The notes below the pieces were generated by a model. The model did no database searches. It saw only the letters and a program-made list of their open reading frames with translations, and was not told where the DNA came from. Position numbers and translations under genes: made by a program. This document shows positions 9,450 through 17,002 of a DNA stretch of 64,000 nucleotides, piece by piece (the first letter of the stretch is position 1; the number at the start of each line of letters is the position of its first letter). This stretch comes from Bacillota bacterium (lineage in GTDB: Bacteria; Bacillota; Clostridia; Oscillospirales; Acutalibacteraceae). The stretch covers positions 1 through 64,000 of the forward strand of contig JAEZYP010000047.1 in the NCBI GenBank assembly GCA_023418995.1, read 5' to 3'.

Positions 9450-10479
9450 CTGGCATTTTCCCTCCGACGGACTTTGGATTTGCTTGGAACAGAACCTTCA
9501 GAAAATCCGGAATTTTCGCTTTCATTTCGCTGCCGTCCATATAGACGATGTTACAGTTCGGAATCGCCTTCTTCGCAACCGCCGCCGGCATAATACCATA
9601 TTTTTCAGATAAGGCCGAAGCATCCTCAATATTGGAAACCGTATATTCGGCAGATGCCTTATATTCCTTCAAGAACGCGTTAAACACTTCTTTGTTTTTC
9701 TCCGCGAAATCCTTGCGGACAATCAGACATCCCATTGTGAGCACACTCTTATCAGCAACAGCCTTATTCCATTCTTTTGTGACATCCAGCGAAATTTTAA
9801 CATCCTTATTCTTGCCCAGAACCTGAGTTACGAACGGCTCGGGCAGCACGGCAATTTTTGCTTTGCCGGAAATCACCATTGCGGCAAGCTCCGCGTGCTC
9901 CGCCTTATATTCTATCTTAACATCCTTACCAACCTCAAGCCCGTTCTGCTTCAAAATATAGTTGAATGCATATTCCGGAGTTGAACCCTGACCGGTAGCA
10001 TAAATTGTTTTTCCCTTTAAATCCTTTACACTGGTAACATTTTCCCCGCTCGTGAGCACGGACAAAACCCCGAGGGTATTAATCGCGGCAAGCTGAACCT
10101 TTCCGCTTGTTTTGCTATAGAGTGTTGCCGCAAGATTGGTTGGCACGGCAGCCGCGTCGATTTCTCCGTTCGAGATTTTAGAAACGATTTCATCCGGTGC
10201 GCCTACGATTTTAAAATCGTAGTGATTGACCGACGTGTTCGCGTCGTTATCACTCATCAGCTTCAACATTCCCAAGCCGGTGGGACCCTTCAACGTCGCC
10301 AGCTTTATCGTGGCTTTTTCCGCCGATGACGATGATGTCGCCTGACTGGAGACCTGTGAAGCCGTCTGTGCCCCGGAAGACGATACGGCGCTGCTTTGAC
10401 CGGAGGCAGGGTTTGCACAGCCGGAGAGGATAGACACGAACAGAAGCGCCGCTAAGGCGGTGGACGTAATTTTTTTCAT
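9424..10479 (-). CDS. ABC transporter substrate-binding lipoprotein
   Basis: Solute-binding protein of 351 residues. The signal peptide ends in the lipobox LSGC (about residue 21) and is followed by a Ser/Ala/Gln-rich linker and a periplasmic-binding fold of the NMT1/THI5-like type. Recognisable blocks are ATLKGPTGLGMLKLM, EIDAAAVPTNLAA and LKGKTIYATGQGSTPEYAF. The substrate cannot be read from sequence; relatives import nitrate, sulfonates, taurine or thiamine precursors. It follows the Crp/Fnr gene by 26 bases. Confidence 0.88.
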   Translation of the reverse strand: MKKITSTALAALLFVSILSGCANPASGQSSAVSSSGAQTASQVSSQATSSSSAEKATIKLATLKGPTGLGMLKLMSDNDANTSVNHYDFKIVGAPDEIVSKISNGEIDAAAVPTNLAATLYSKTSGKVQLAAINTLGVLSVLTSGENVTSVKDLKGKTIYATGQGSTPEYAFNYILKQNGLEVGKDVKIEYKAEHAELAAMVISGKAKIAVLPEPFVTQVLGKNKDVKISLDVTKEWNKAVADKSVLTMGCLIVRKDFAEKNKEVFNAFLKEYKASAEYTVSNIEDASALSEKYGIMPAAVAKKAIPNCNIVYMDGSEMKAKIPDFLKVLFQANPKSVGGKMPGEDFYYEK

Positions 10480-10505
10480 ACAGTAATTCCCTTCTTGGTT
10501 GTATT

Positions 10506-11213
10506 TTAAAACGATTCGGACTTAAGTCGGTTAACATCCGGAACAGAAATAGCTTTTCCGCTTCGCTGAATAATATCTGCCTCGCACAAATCATCCAAAG
10601 CACGGTAAAGTGATGCGCGCCCCATATCAAGCAGGTTTGCAAGCTGAGTAAGCGTACACGGCAGCTCAAACCGGTGTGGATCATCGCTTTTTGAAGACAG
10701 GGAAAGCAAATAGGAAACCAGCCTGCATTCGGCGTTTCCTCCGGTGAAATTATCAATCCGGCTGTTCAAAAAGCAAATCCGATTCGACAGATATGCGATG
10801 TAATTTTCCGCGATGCGAAAATCGAGTTCAAAGAGGCTGTGCAGCAAAGACTGCGGAAGAAAAAGGACACGGCTGCGTCTCACTGAAATAACCTCAGTGA
10901 CATAATGCTTCGCGCTGTTAAAGAGACCCGCTATTCCAAAAACACCGCCCGCAAAAAATGTGTTCAGAATCAAATCTGACCCCTGACTCGCGGATTTGAG
11001 AGCCTTGAGCTCCCCTGACACCACAATTCCCATACTCTTTTGAAAGCTGGAGCGGGTATAAATTTTTTCATCCGGCTCGAATTCCAGACAGCAGCATCCT
11101 TCGTTTTCAAAAGCGACGTCTACAGAAGACTCTTCGATTCCGCTAAAAAGAAAGCATTGTGCCAAGTAAAGTCGATATTTTTTTAATTTTCTAACTATTT
11201 TCATAATTACCAC
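10506..11213 (-). CDS. Crp/Fnr-family transcriptional regulator
   Basis: Regulator of 235 residues. The N-terminal cyclic-nucleotide-binding-like beta barrel is followed by a long dimerisation helix and a C-terminal winged helix-turn-helix (LTQLANLLDMGRASLYRALDDLCEADII). The cysteines are not in an Fnr-type iron-sulfur arrangement, so the effector is unknown. It heads the importer operon and probably controls it together with itself, because its promoter overlaps a palindrome (11222-11237). GTG 11213 or ATG 11204 could start; neither has a strong SD. Confidence 0.88.
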   Translation of the reverse strand: MVIMKIVRKLKKYRLYLAQCFLFSGIEESSVDVAFENEGCCCLEFEPDEKIYTRSSFQKSMGIVVSGELKALKSASQGSDLILNTFFAGGVFGIAGLFNSAKHYVTEVISVRRSRVLFLPQSLLHSLFELDFRIAENYIAYLSNRICFLNSRIDNFTGGNAECRLVSYLLSLSSKSDDPHRFELPCTLTQLANLLDMGRASLYRALDDLCEADIIQRSGKAISVPDVNRLKSESF

Positions 11214-11221
11214 GCTATTTC

Positions 11222-11237
11222 TGTATCATTTGATACA
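11222..11237. promoter_or_regulatory. palindromic operator candidate at the Crp/Fnr promoter
   Basis: Perfect inverted repeat TGTATC-ATTT-GATACA, one base downstream of the -10 box and therefore covering the transcription start. The position is typical of a repressor site. The half-site TGATACA is reminiscent of Crp/Fnr-type sites, so autoregulation is the simplest reading (inference). Confidence 0.65.
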
Positions 11238-11238
11238 T

Positions 11239-11267
11239 ATTATAATGATTTTTTAAATGTTTGTCAA
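11239..11267 (-). promoter_or_regulatory. SigA promoter of the Crp/Fnr-ABC operon
   Basis: Minus strand: TTGACA at 11262-11267, a 17-base spacer, and TATAAT at 11239-11244. Both hexamers are perfect consensus, unusually strong for a transporter operon, which fits tight repression through the overlapping palindrome. Confidence 0.85.
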
Positions 11268-11368
11268 CTGTTTAACATAGTCAAATTAAAAAAGCACAGA
11301 AGGTGCCCAGAAAACGGAATTCTCTGCGCTTTTGATTCCCGGCACAATTCGGAGCTTTTACGCAAAAA

Positions 11369-11390
11369 GAGCGCTGCCGCGGCAGCGCTC
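11369..11390 (-). terminator. terminator of the acidic zinc-ribbon gene
   Basis: 10-bp GC-rich stem GAGCGCTGCC / GGCAGCGCTC with a 2-base loop, followed on the minus strand by TTTTTGCG. It lies 20 bases after the stop of the 150-residue protein gene. Confidence 0.85.
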
Positions 11391-11409
11391 CAATTAAACC
11401 TTCTATTTA

Positions 11410-11862
11410 TTATTCGTCGTGATTGTGACCGCAGCCGCAATCACAGTCGCCGCAATCGCAGTCATCTTCCTCAAAGTCAAATTCAAGGGTTTCACCGCAG
11501 TTCGGACACTCCATTTGACCGTCTTCAATAATTTCTTCGGACAGGCAAATCGTTTCATGGCAATTCGGGCAGGTTACTTCATAATAGCAATCCCCGTCTT
11601 CGTCATCCTCGTCATCGTCATCGTAATCTTCGTCGTCATACTCATCGTAATAGTCGTCTTCCAAAGAACCAAGATCCTCATCTACGGCATCCAACTGGTC
11701 GGCCATATCGTCCAGCCCGTCCTGCATTTCAGAAAAGCTGAGCGCCATGTCATCCAGTAAGTCGATAATCGCATTGAGTACTTTCACTTCTTTTTTGCTC
11801 GCATCAAGCTCAAGGCCTTCTGCTAAGCCACGGATGTAAGCAACCTTTTCTATATTTGTCAT
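11410..11862 (-). CDS. acidic zinc-ribbon protein (CD1247 N-terminal domain-like)
   Basis: Protein of 150 residues. The N-terminal ~70 residues form a helical domain (KVAYIRGLAEGLELDASKKE) resembling the clostridial CD1247 N-terminal domain family. Then come a very acidic Asp/Glu/Tyr linker, a CPNCHE...CPNCGE zinc ribbon and a Cys/Asp/His tail (DCGDCDCGCGHNH) that could bind further metal. Function is unknown. It sits directly downstream of efp on the same strand. Confidence 0.75.
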   Translation of the reverse strand: MTNIEKVAYIRGLAEGLELDASKKEVKVLNAIIDLLDDMALSFSEMQDGLDDMADQLDAVDEDLGSLEDDYYDEYDDEDYDDDDEDDEDGDCYYEVTCPNCHETICLSEEIIEDGQMECPNCGETLEFDFEEDDCDCGDCDCGCGHNHDE

Positions 11863-11919
11863 GTCTTTTTAGCCCCCTTCGTTTTGTGTCAAATATATGT
11901 GAACAAAGTTTAGTTTTGG

Positions 11920-12477
11920 TTAAGCACGTTCCATATATTCGCCTGTGCGTGTGTCGATTCGAATTGTTTCGCCTTCATCTATAAACAGAGGCACCTTGAT
12001 TTCTGCGCCGGTTTCGAGAACAGCCGGTTTTGTTGCGTTGGTTGCGGTATCACCCTTAAAGCCAGGATCCGTTGTGGTTATCACAAGCTCAACAAAGTTC
12101 GGCGGTTCAACGCCAAAAACATTTCCCTTGTAGGAAAGAACCTTGCAGTCCATATTTTCCTTAACAAATTTAAAATTGTCGCCCATAATGCTTTTGTTAA
12201 TCGGAATCTGCTCGAATGTTTCAGAATCCATGAAATAATATAAATCTCCGTCGCTGTAAAGGTACTGCATGTCTTTACGCTCAATAAAAGCGGTCGGATA
12301 TTTATCGTTCGGATTGAATGTTCTTTCAACGACAGAGCCTGTAATTACATTTCTGATTTTTGTGCGGACAAAGGCTGCGCCCTTGCCTGGCTTAACATGC
12401 TGGAACTCTATGATCGAAACCACGTTTCCATCCATTTCAAATGTTACGCCATTTCGAAAATCGCCTGCAGATATCAT
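11920..12477 (-). CDS. efp: translation elongation factor P
   Basis: EF-P of 185 residues, which relieves ribosome stalling at polyproline stretches. It starts MISAGDFRNGVTFEMDG and shows the KOW-like domain followed by two OB folds, ending in the conserved IRIDTRTGEYMERA. The modification-site loop reads FQHVKPGKGAAFVRTK, with Lys at the tip. The frame extends 5 codons upstream, but ATG 12477 has GGAGG 8 bases before it and matches the usual N-terminus. The collagen-like protein and PBP tails here are not rich in PPP, so no specific client is proposed. Confidence 0.96.
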   Translation of the reverse strand: MISAGDFRNGVTFEMDGNVVSIIEFQHVKPGKGAAFVRTKIRNVITGSVVERTFNPNDKYPTAFIERKDMQYLYSDGDLYYFMDSETFEQIPINKSIMGDNFKFVKENMDCKVLSYKGNVFGVEPPNFVELVITTTDPGFKGDTATNATKPAVLETGAEIKVPLFIDEGETIRIDTRTGEYMERA

Positions 12478-12553
12478 GGTATAATCCTCCAATAATTTTT
12501 TCCTATCATTATCTTATAATATTTTTAGCCTTTTTTCAAGTGATTTTTTGTGG

Positions 12554-12991
12554 CTACATCAAATCTTCAAGGGCATGAAGCGCCAGAAAATAGCTGTTTT
12601 TGCCAAATCCCGCTATCTGCCCGGCACACACCGCTGAAATTACGCTTTCATGACGAAACGGCTCTCTGGCGAAAATATTGCTCATATGCGTTTCGATAAA
12701 AGGAATCCGCACACAGGCAATCGCGTCGCGCAGGGCGTAGCTGTAATGGGTAAGTGCGCCTGCATTGATGACCACCCCGTCATATACGCCCTTTGTTTCA
12801 TGAATTTTGTCTATGAGGTCGCCTTCATGGTTCGACTGATAAATATCGCATACATAGCCGAGCTTTTTTGCGTACTCTTCGATTTGAAGATCGATGCTTT
12901 CGGCGGTTTCGTCCCCGTAAACGCCTTTCTCCCTCACGCCGACCATATTGAGGTTCGGCCCGAGAATTACCAGAACTTTTTTACTGCCCAT
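12554..12991 (-). CDS. aroQ: 3-dehydroquinate dehydratase, type II
   Basis: Third step of the shikimate pathway. About 145 residues with the type II signatures ILGPNLNMVGVREKGVYGDE (flexible lid Tyr), INAGALTHYSYALRDA and IETHMSNIFAREPFRHESV (catalytic His region). The ATG at 12991 is preferred because AAGGG lies about 9 bases upstream; longer TTG/ATG starts at 13012 and 13000 would overlap yqeG or lack spacing. It lies 13 bases after yqeG and is probably cotranscribed. Confidence 0.95.
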   Translation of the reverse strand: MGSKKVLVILGPNLNMVGVREKGVYGDETAESIDLQIEEYAKKLGYVCDIYQSNHEGDLIDKIHETKGVYDGVVINAGALTHYSYALRDAIACVRIPFIETHMSNIFAREPFRHESVISAVCAGQIAGFGKNSYFLALHALEDLM

Positions 12992-13004
12992 TTGAAACAT
13001 CCCT

Positions 13005-13520
13005 TTAATCAAAGTATTTTAACCCGCGTTTCGTCACTTTAATCAGATGCCGGAGCGGTTTTTCGCACGCGCGCCGAATCCGAAAGGAAACGGACCTTTC
13101 CTTGCCGGTCGGAACCAACAGGATTGACTTCATAAACGATATATTCGCTCCGATTACATCGGTGAAAATCTGGTCCCCGACCACAACGGCATCCTTCCGA
13201 CCCACGCCCATCCTTCGAACCGCACGGTAATACGCGAAGGGAAACGGCTTAAGCGCGAGACAAAGGAACGGCAGACCGTATTTCGCCGCAAATGGCGCAA
13301 CCCGTTTTTTCACATTGTTGGATACGATAATGATCTTAATATTTTGGTTTCGCATATGGGACGCCCATTCAACGCTTCCCTCAAACGGGGTCTGCGAACC
13401 GTGGATAGCAAGCGTATTGTCCACATCCAGAATGATCGCGCTCGCTTTCATCTTACGGATCAGCTCCGGCGTAATATCCTTAACGCTATCCAATGCGACT
13501 GTCGGCAGAAGCAACGCCAA
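13005..13520 (-). CDS. yqeG: YqeG-family HAD-type phosphatase
   Basis: HAD superfamily subclass IIIA protein of 171 residues. Motif I is ILDVDNTLAIHG with the nucleophile Asp, motif II is IIIVSNN, and the Lys/Asp motifs follow in GVGRKDAVVVGDQIFTDVIGAN. The family is widespread in Firmicutes and often found near shikimate or ribosome-assembly genes; its substrate is not established here. The TTG start has a G-rich SD 6 bases upstream. Confidence 0.9.
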   Translation of the reverse strand: MALLLPTVALDSVKDITPELIRKMKASAIILDVDNTLAIHGSQTPFEGSVEWASHMRNQNIKIIIVSNNVKKRVAPFAAKYGLPFLCLALKPFPFAYYRAVRRMGVGRKDAVVVGDQIFTDVIGANISFMKSILLVPTGKERSVSFRIRRACEKPLRHLIKVTKRGLKYFD

Positions 13521-13560
13521 GCATATCCCCCCCGTTTCAGAATAAATAAAAATGAAAGCT

Positions 13561-13589
13561 AAAAAAGCGGGCTTAAAGCCCGCTTTTCC
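13561..13589 (-). terminator. terminator after rpsU
   Basis: AAAAGCGGGCTT / AAGCCCGCTTTT, a symmetrical stem followed by a T-run on the minus strand, between rpsU and yqeG. Confidence 0.8.
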
Positions 13590-13613
13590 AATTACATCGT
13601 TTCTTGTAATACT

Positions 13614-13790
13614 TTACTTAAACTTACGCTTGCGAGCTGCTTCGGATTTCTTCTTGCGTCTGACAGAAGGCTTCTCGTAAGCTTCTCTCTTGCGAACCTC
13701 AGCAATCACTCCAGCTCTAGCGCACTGCTTCTTAAATCTTCTAAGAGCACTATCTAAGGACTCATTGTCTTTAATTCTAATCTCAGCCAT
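13614..13790 (-). CDS. rpsU: 30S ribosomal protein S21
   Basis: 58 residues, strongly basic, reading MAEIRIKDNESLDSALRRF through to RRKKKSEAARKRKFK, the full-length bS21 pattern. It binds the 3' region of 16S rRNA on the small subunit and influences initiation. ATG start with GGGAAG upstream. It has its own terminator and ends about 90 bases before yqeG. Confidence 0.97.
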   Translation of the reverse strand: MAEIRIKDNESLDSALRRFKKQCARAGVIAEVRKREAYEKPSVRRKKKSEAARKRKFK

Positions 13791-13923
13791 TTATCTTCCC
13801 TCCCATCCGCCATCAGGCAGGGGTATTAGTAAGTCATATTACATAAAAATAATTATACATATCCGCCCTGCATCTGTCAAGTCAAATATAAGAACTTTGC
13901 GGAAATACAGTGCAAATTTTGTA

Positions 13924-13952
13924 TTGACATAAGTCTTATTAGATGATAATAT
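13924..13952 (+). promoter_or_regulatory. promoter of tRNA-Trp
   Basis: TTGACA at 13924-13929, a 17-base spacer, then TAATAT at 13947-13952. It starts about 55 bases before the tRNA and points away from rpsU. Confidence 0.75.
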
Positions 13953-13984
13953 AATAAACGCGGTTCCGAGAAGCCGCAAAATAT

Positions 13985-14060
13985 AGGGGTATAGCTCAGT
14001 TGGTAGAGCAGTGGTCTCCAAAACCACGTGCCGAGGGTTCAAGTCCTTCTGCCCCTGCCA
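13985..14060 (+). tRNA. tRNA-Trp (anticodon CCA)
   Basis: Cloverleaf is complete: acceptor AGGGGTA pairs with TGCCCCT, the D arm is GCTC...GAGC, and the anticodon stem GTGGT/ACCAC has loop CTCCAAA with anticodon CCA at 14018-14020. The T arm contains GGTTCAAGTCC. The 3' CCA is encoded. An antisense open frame over it is a shadow. Confidence 0.97.
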
Positions 14061-14064
14061 AATT

Positions 14065-14110
14065 AAAGTCATATATGAGGATTTGAACTCATATATGACT
14101 TTTTGTTTTT
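14065..14110 (+). terminator. terminator of tRNA-Trp
   Basis: AAAGTCATATATGAG pairs perfectly with CTCATATATGACTTT over a 9-base loop, followed by TTGTTTTTG. A close relative of this hairpin recurs at 14531-14578. Confidence 0.85.
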
Positions 14111-14159
14111 GCTGTGATAAACTGGAACAAAGATTATTTGTGTAATGGAGGTAGATATT

Positions 14160-14412
14160 GTGAAAAGTAATAGCAGGAATAGGCTTTGAGATTACAGGAA
14201 CGTTAATGATTTTATTTTCATCCCTAATAGCGAGTATGAGCTTGGATAATACAACCGAATGGAATACACAGTTAGGGAGATATTGGCAAACGGTATCGAA
14301 TTTAGGATTGTTTCCGGCTATAATTATAGGTGCTATTTTGCTGGTAATGGGTGCTTCATTTTCGGTATGGGGAGTCTTTTCAAAATCCGATAAAATAATA
14401 ACCAAAGAGTAG
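14160..14412 (+). pseudogene. small two-helix membrane protein gene with a frameshift
   Basis: GGAGG at 14147-14151 lies 8 bases before GTG 14160, which opens MKSNSRN but hits TGA after 8 codons. From about 14179 the +1 frame reads on as IGFEITGTLMILFSSLIAS and, to 14412, gives a second membrane helix (LFPAIIIGAILLVMGASFSVWG) and a charged tail. A one-base change near 14177-14182 would join the two into an ~84-residue protein. The ATG at 14206 alone has no SD and would lose part of helix 1. Either a true pseudogene or a sequencing error; function unknown. Confidence 0.55.
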
Positions 14413-14480
14413 AGCAGCACAGTAATGCATAAATTATATAATTCTTATTGTAAGTATGATCTCAAGTCATGATAGTTCAA

Positions 14481-14535
14481 ATTCACATCTAAAACAGGAT
14501 GATATCCAGAATTGACGTGGCTCGCAAACTAAAGT
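14481..14535 (+). repeat. diverged 55-bp repeat, copy A
   Basis: The block containing CTAAAACAGGATGATATCC and then GACGTGGCTCGCA matches 15125-15180 at roughly three quarters of positions. In both places a terminator-type hairpin follows at once. Confidence 0.6.
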
Positions 14536-14578
14536 CATGTGTGAGCATTTGAACTCATACATGACTTTTTGTTTTATT
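14531..14578 (+). terminator. terminator-like hairpin related to the tRNA-Trp terminator
   Basis: AAAGTCATGTGTGAG pairs with CTCATACATGACTTT and is followed by TTGTTTTATTT. Compared with 14065-14110 it shares the loop ATTTGAA type and differs by paired changes in the stem. Confidence 0.75.
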
Positions 14579-14658
14579 TATGCTAAAATTAAAAAACATA
14601 TTATCTATATGGTAAGAACTCAGCACAGATTTATAATATTCAGAGAGGAACCTAGAAA

Positions 14659-15045
14659 ATGAATGACCTAATAAAAGAATTGGTACAAGCTGCAGACAAA
14701 GCTATAAAAGAGGAGCGGTTTGATGATCTAATGGATTTTTATACTGAGGATGCAGTACTTGTTGTAAAACCAGGTCTGGAAGTGCAGGGTAAGGAGGCTA
14801 TTAAGACAGCCTTTATTAAAATTGCTGAGTATTTTAAAAACAGCGTAATACCTACACAAGGTAAAATGTTTATGATAGAGGCTGGTGACACGGTTTTGGT
14901 CATGTCTCAAACCCTATTGGAAGCGGATAATAAAAGTGATTCAGAATTTAGCATGGATCGAAGAGCAACTTATATCTATAGAAATATTGATGGGAAATGG
15001 TTATGTGCAATTGACAATTCCTATGGAACATCATTACTGGATTAA
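14659..15045 (+). CDS. NTF2-like / SnoaL-like protein (DUF4440 type)
   Basis: Protein of 128 residues with the cone-shaped NTF2-like fold signature: an N-terminal helix pair, FYTEDAVLVVKPGLEVQGKE, then beta strands including GKMFMIEAGDTVLVMSQTLL and ending in RNIDGKWLCAIDNSYG. Family members range from polyketide cyclases to proteins of unknown role, so no substrate is inferred. It is a single gene in an accessory stretch and has GAGAGGA upstream of the ATG. Confidence 0.75.
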   Translation: MNDLIKELVQAADKAIKEERFDDLMDFYTEDAVLVVKPGLEVQGKEAIKTAFIKIAEYFKNSVIPTQGKMFMIEAGDTVLVMSQTLLEADNKSDSEFSMDRRATYIYRNIDGKWLCAIDNSYGTSLLD

Positions 15046-15124
15046 TGGCGCCTAATAAGCGTAATCGAAAGAACCATAATTATTTTGAATTTTTGATTAT
15101 ACTATTTGAGGAAGCGATCGTCCA

Positions 15125-15180
15125 AATCCCAGCCTAAAATAAGATGATATCCAGATTTAACGTAACCCGCATTTTAAAGC
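15125..15180 (+). repeat. diverged 55-bp repeat, copy B
   Basis: Matches 14481-14535 (CTAAAATAAGATGATATCC and the following block). It again leads straight into a terminator hairpin. Confidence 0.6.
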
Positions 15181-15222
15181 CGCTTGTATGCTGATTTTAT
15201 CAGTGTGCAAGCGGTTTTTCTT
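15176..15222 (+). terminator. terminator downstream of the NTF2-like gene
   Basis: AAGCCGCTTG pairs with CAAGCGGTTTTTC, with an inner CTGA/TCAG stem, followed by a T-run. It lies 130 bases after the stop codon of the NTF2-like gene; the gap between holds the 55-bp repeat. Confidence 0.8.
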
Positions 15223-15310
15223 AATTTTAATAATCTAGCCATATACAAAAAACGCCATCACGTTGCATAGGTAAACAGCTTTTTAAATCAAATGCAACAC
15301 AAAAAACGTT

Positions 15311-15541
15311 TCACTCTTTCCCTTTTCTGACGTGCTTTTTCAAAATGATTGAGGCGATTACGCATAAAACTCCGGGTAATAAAAAAAGCAGAGATCTTTC
15401 CAGAATAAGCAAGGAAAAAGTCGCGGAATGGACACCTGCTTGTATTTGATAATAATCAGCGGATAAACGAATCAGGAATCCAACCCCAAAAAGAGCACTA
15501 ACCAAGAGCAGAAAATTGCCGAGGTTTAGAATTATTTTCAT
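15311..15541 (-). CDS. small membrane protein, 76 aa
   Basis: Not recognised. Two hydrophobic helices (about residues 5-25 and 47-67) join through a polar loop, and the C-terminus is basic (KKHVRKGKE). ATG with GAAGGAAG about 9 bases upstream. It is convergent with the NTF2-like gene and may be transcribed after the amidase gene upstream. Confidence 0.55.
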   Translation of the reverse strand: MKIILNLGNFLLLVSALFGVGFLIRLSADYYQIQAGVHSATFSLLILERSLLFLLPGVLCVIASIILKKHVRKGKE

Positions 15542-15625
15542 GTTTTACACGCTTCCTTCAATAAAGTGTTCCCTATTCATAATACACCGGGAAGCATCGT
15601 TAATTTCCCTGTATACCAATCTGGA

Positions 15626-16330
15626 CTATTGAACCGCGGATTCCTCAATTGGAACACCGGCATACAGTGCGACACAGTGAGCAAGATTCTGTGCAATGCT
15701 TTCCGTGTTACTTTCAATCCACTGAATATCCTGCGCGTTGTCATGATAAGCGGTTTCAATCAAGCAATGCGGCATGGTCGGCATATACATCTCCCAAAGC
15801 TCATCCTTAGTGCCGAAGTCGATACAGCTTTTGTCGGGATACATAAAATCATTTGACAGAATCTGTGCAAAACGCAAGCTGCTCATGTTTTGAGATGGAT
15901 AAAAAATTGTTGTGCCATTTGTTTTCGGACCGCCGTCCCGCGCGTTGGAATGAATCGCAAGATACAGATTGCACTTCGTATCGGCAGCCTGCTTTGCCCG
16001 ATTCATGATCGTGCGCTTCTGGTTTTCTCTGCTCCCACTCTGCGGCGCGGCAACCACCGACTCAATGCCGTATTCCGTGAGATACTTTGGCATTGCGCAG
16101 GCGATTTGGCGCATATGGAATTCCTCGCTCCCCGAACCGTCACTGTAAGGATTCCAGGTTTGACAGGAGGGGCTTAAGTAAACCCGGAACGGCGCTGCTT
16201 CCGCTCGCTGGGCTGCCGTATGTAACGCTGTGTTCATGGCAACCGGCTGATACGCAACAAGCAGCTGTGACAACGAAGCCGCCAAAATTAAAGCTCCTGC
16301 CTTCTTAATTATTCCCGTAATTTTTTTCAT
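15626..16330 (-). CDS. secreted N-acetylmuramoyl-L-alanine amidase (Amidase_3)
   Basis: Protein of 234 residues with a signal peptide (first ~30 residues). The zinc amidase fold starts near RVYLSPSCQTWNPYSDGSGSE. Metal and catalytic positions are visible as the Glu in EEFHMRQIA, the His in NLYLAIHSNARDGG, and the Glu of MPHCLIETAYHDN. Such enzymes cut the amide bond between MurNAc and the peptide; in spore formers many act in cortex or septal remodelling. The opening SPSCQTWN differs from the more common LDPGHGG, as in several clostridial members. Confidence 0.85.
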   Translation of the reverse strand: MKKITGIIKKAGALILAASLSQLLVAYQPVAMNTALHTAAQRAEAAPFRVYLSPSCQTWNPYSDGSGSEEFHMRQIACAMPKYLTEYGIESVVAAPQSGSRENQKRTIMNRAKQAADTKCNLYLAIHSNARDGGPKTNGTTIFYPSQNMSSLRFAQILSNDFMYPDKSCIDFGTKDELWEMYMPTMPHCLIETAYHDNAQDIQWIESNTESIAQNLAHCVALYAGVPIEESAVQ

Positions 16331-16718
16331 CTTTACTCCTTCTTTACTTAACTCAATTCATTTTTCTACAATTTTGACAAAAATGAATTCCGTACTTAAA
16401 ATTTTTTGATTCCAAATATCGCAATGGCTCGGGATTAACATTAATATTATAGCATTCTATAAAATTTGCATTTATTAAATACTTTTAAAGTAATGCCAGC
16501 TTGTTAAATTTATAATTATTTTCCTAATTTCATATTAATCCTACATTATGCAAATGTCAACGGCATCTGTCAAAATCAAAATTCTTTCTGAAATCGGTTT
16601 GAAAAATTCTGAAAATATAATACAGATATTTTCTCATCAGTATGATTATGGGAATCCTGAATTTGATCGTATGATATCAGAAAAGCGGAAACAATAAGGA
16701 ATGGAAAGGAGGTTTATT
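16331..16718. other. 388-bp AT-rich intergenic region
   Basis: Divergent gap between the amidase gene and the small lipoprotein gene. No convincing coding frame was seen. TATAAT at 16616-16621 could be a -10 for the lipoprotein, but no good -35 sits 16-18 bases upstream. A SigA-independent or weak promoter is possible. Confidence 0.4.
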
Positions 16719-16940
16719 ATGACTAAAAAATTATTTGCATTATATGCATTATTAACCATTATCCTTTTCAGTTTTGCGGGATGCCGCGCTTCCCGTTCAG
16801 CGGCAAGCGATGTAAACAGTATGGCCTCCGGATTAACCAGCACTGTTTCCGGAGCTGCCTCTAAACTCGAATCCGACGGCAAATTACTCCAAAGCCAAGT
16901 GTCCGGCGTCGTATCTACCGTAGAATCCAGATTAGCTTAA
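16719..16940 (+). CDS. small predicted lipoprotein, 73 aa
   Basis: Not recognised as a family. The signal peptide ends in a lipobox-like SFAGC (Cys about residue 21), and the mature part is Ser/Ala/Val-rich with a regular pattern (SGLTSTVSGAASKLE, SGVVSTVESRL) that could form an amphipathic helix. AAGGAGG lies 6 bases before ATG 16719; the frame is open 6 codons further up but without such a site. Confidence 0.65.
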   Translation: MTKKLFALYALLTIILFSFAGCRASRSAASDVNSMASGLTSTVSGAASKLESDGKLLQSQVSGVVSTVESRLA

Positions 16941-16944
16941 AAAG

Positions 16945-16981
16945 CATGCCCTCTCCGCCATGATTGACAAAGAGGGCATGA
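16945..16981. terminator. hairpin after the small lipoprotein gene
   Basis: CATGCCCTCT pairs with AGAGGGCATG. The T-run is on the minus-strand side only, so as a plus-strand terminator it is imperfect. Confidence 0.5.
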
Positions 16982-17002
16982 AATTTATATTACCGAGGCA
17001 AT

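Noticed and set aside
11410..11700. Low-complexity stretch suspected to be a simple repeat
   Set aside because: It encodes the acidic linker of the zinc-ribbon protein in a single consistent frame.
13839..14420. Long minus-strand open frame across tRNA-Trp
   Set aside because: It reads through the tRNA and its terminator in antisense; the cloverleaf is perfect, so the frame is an artefact.
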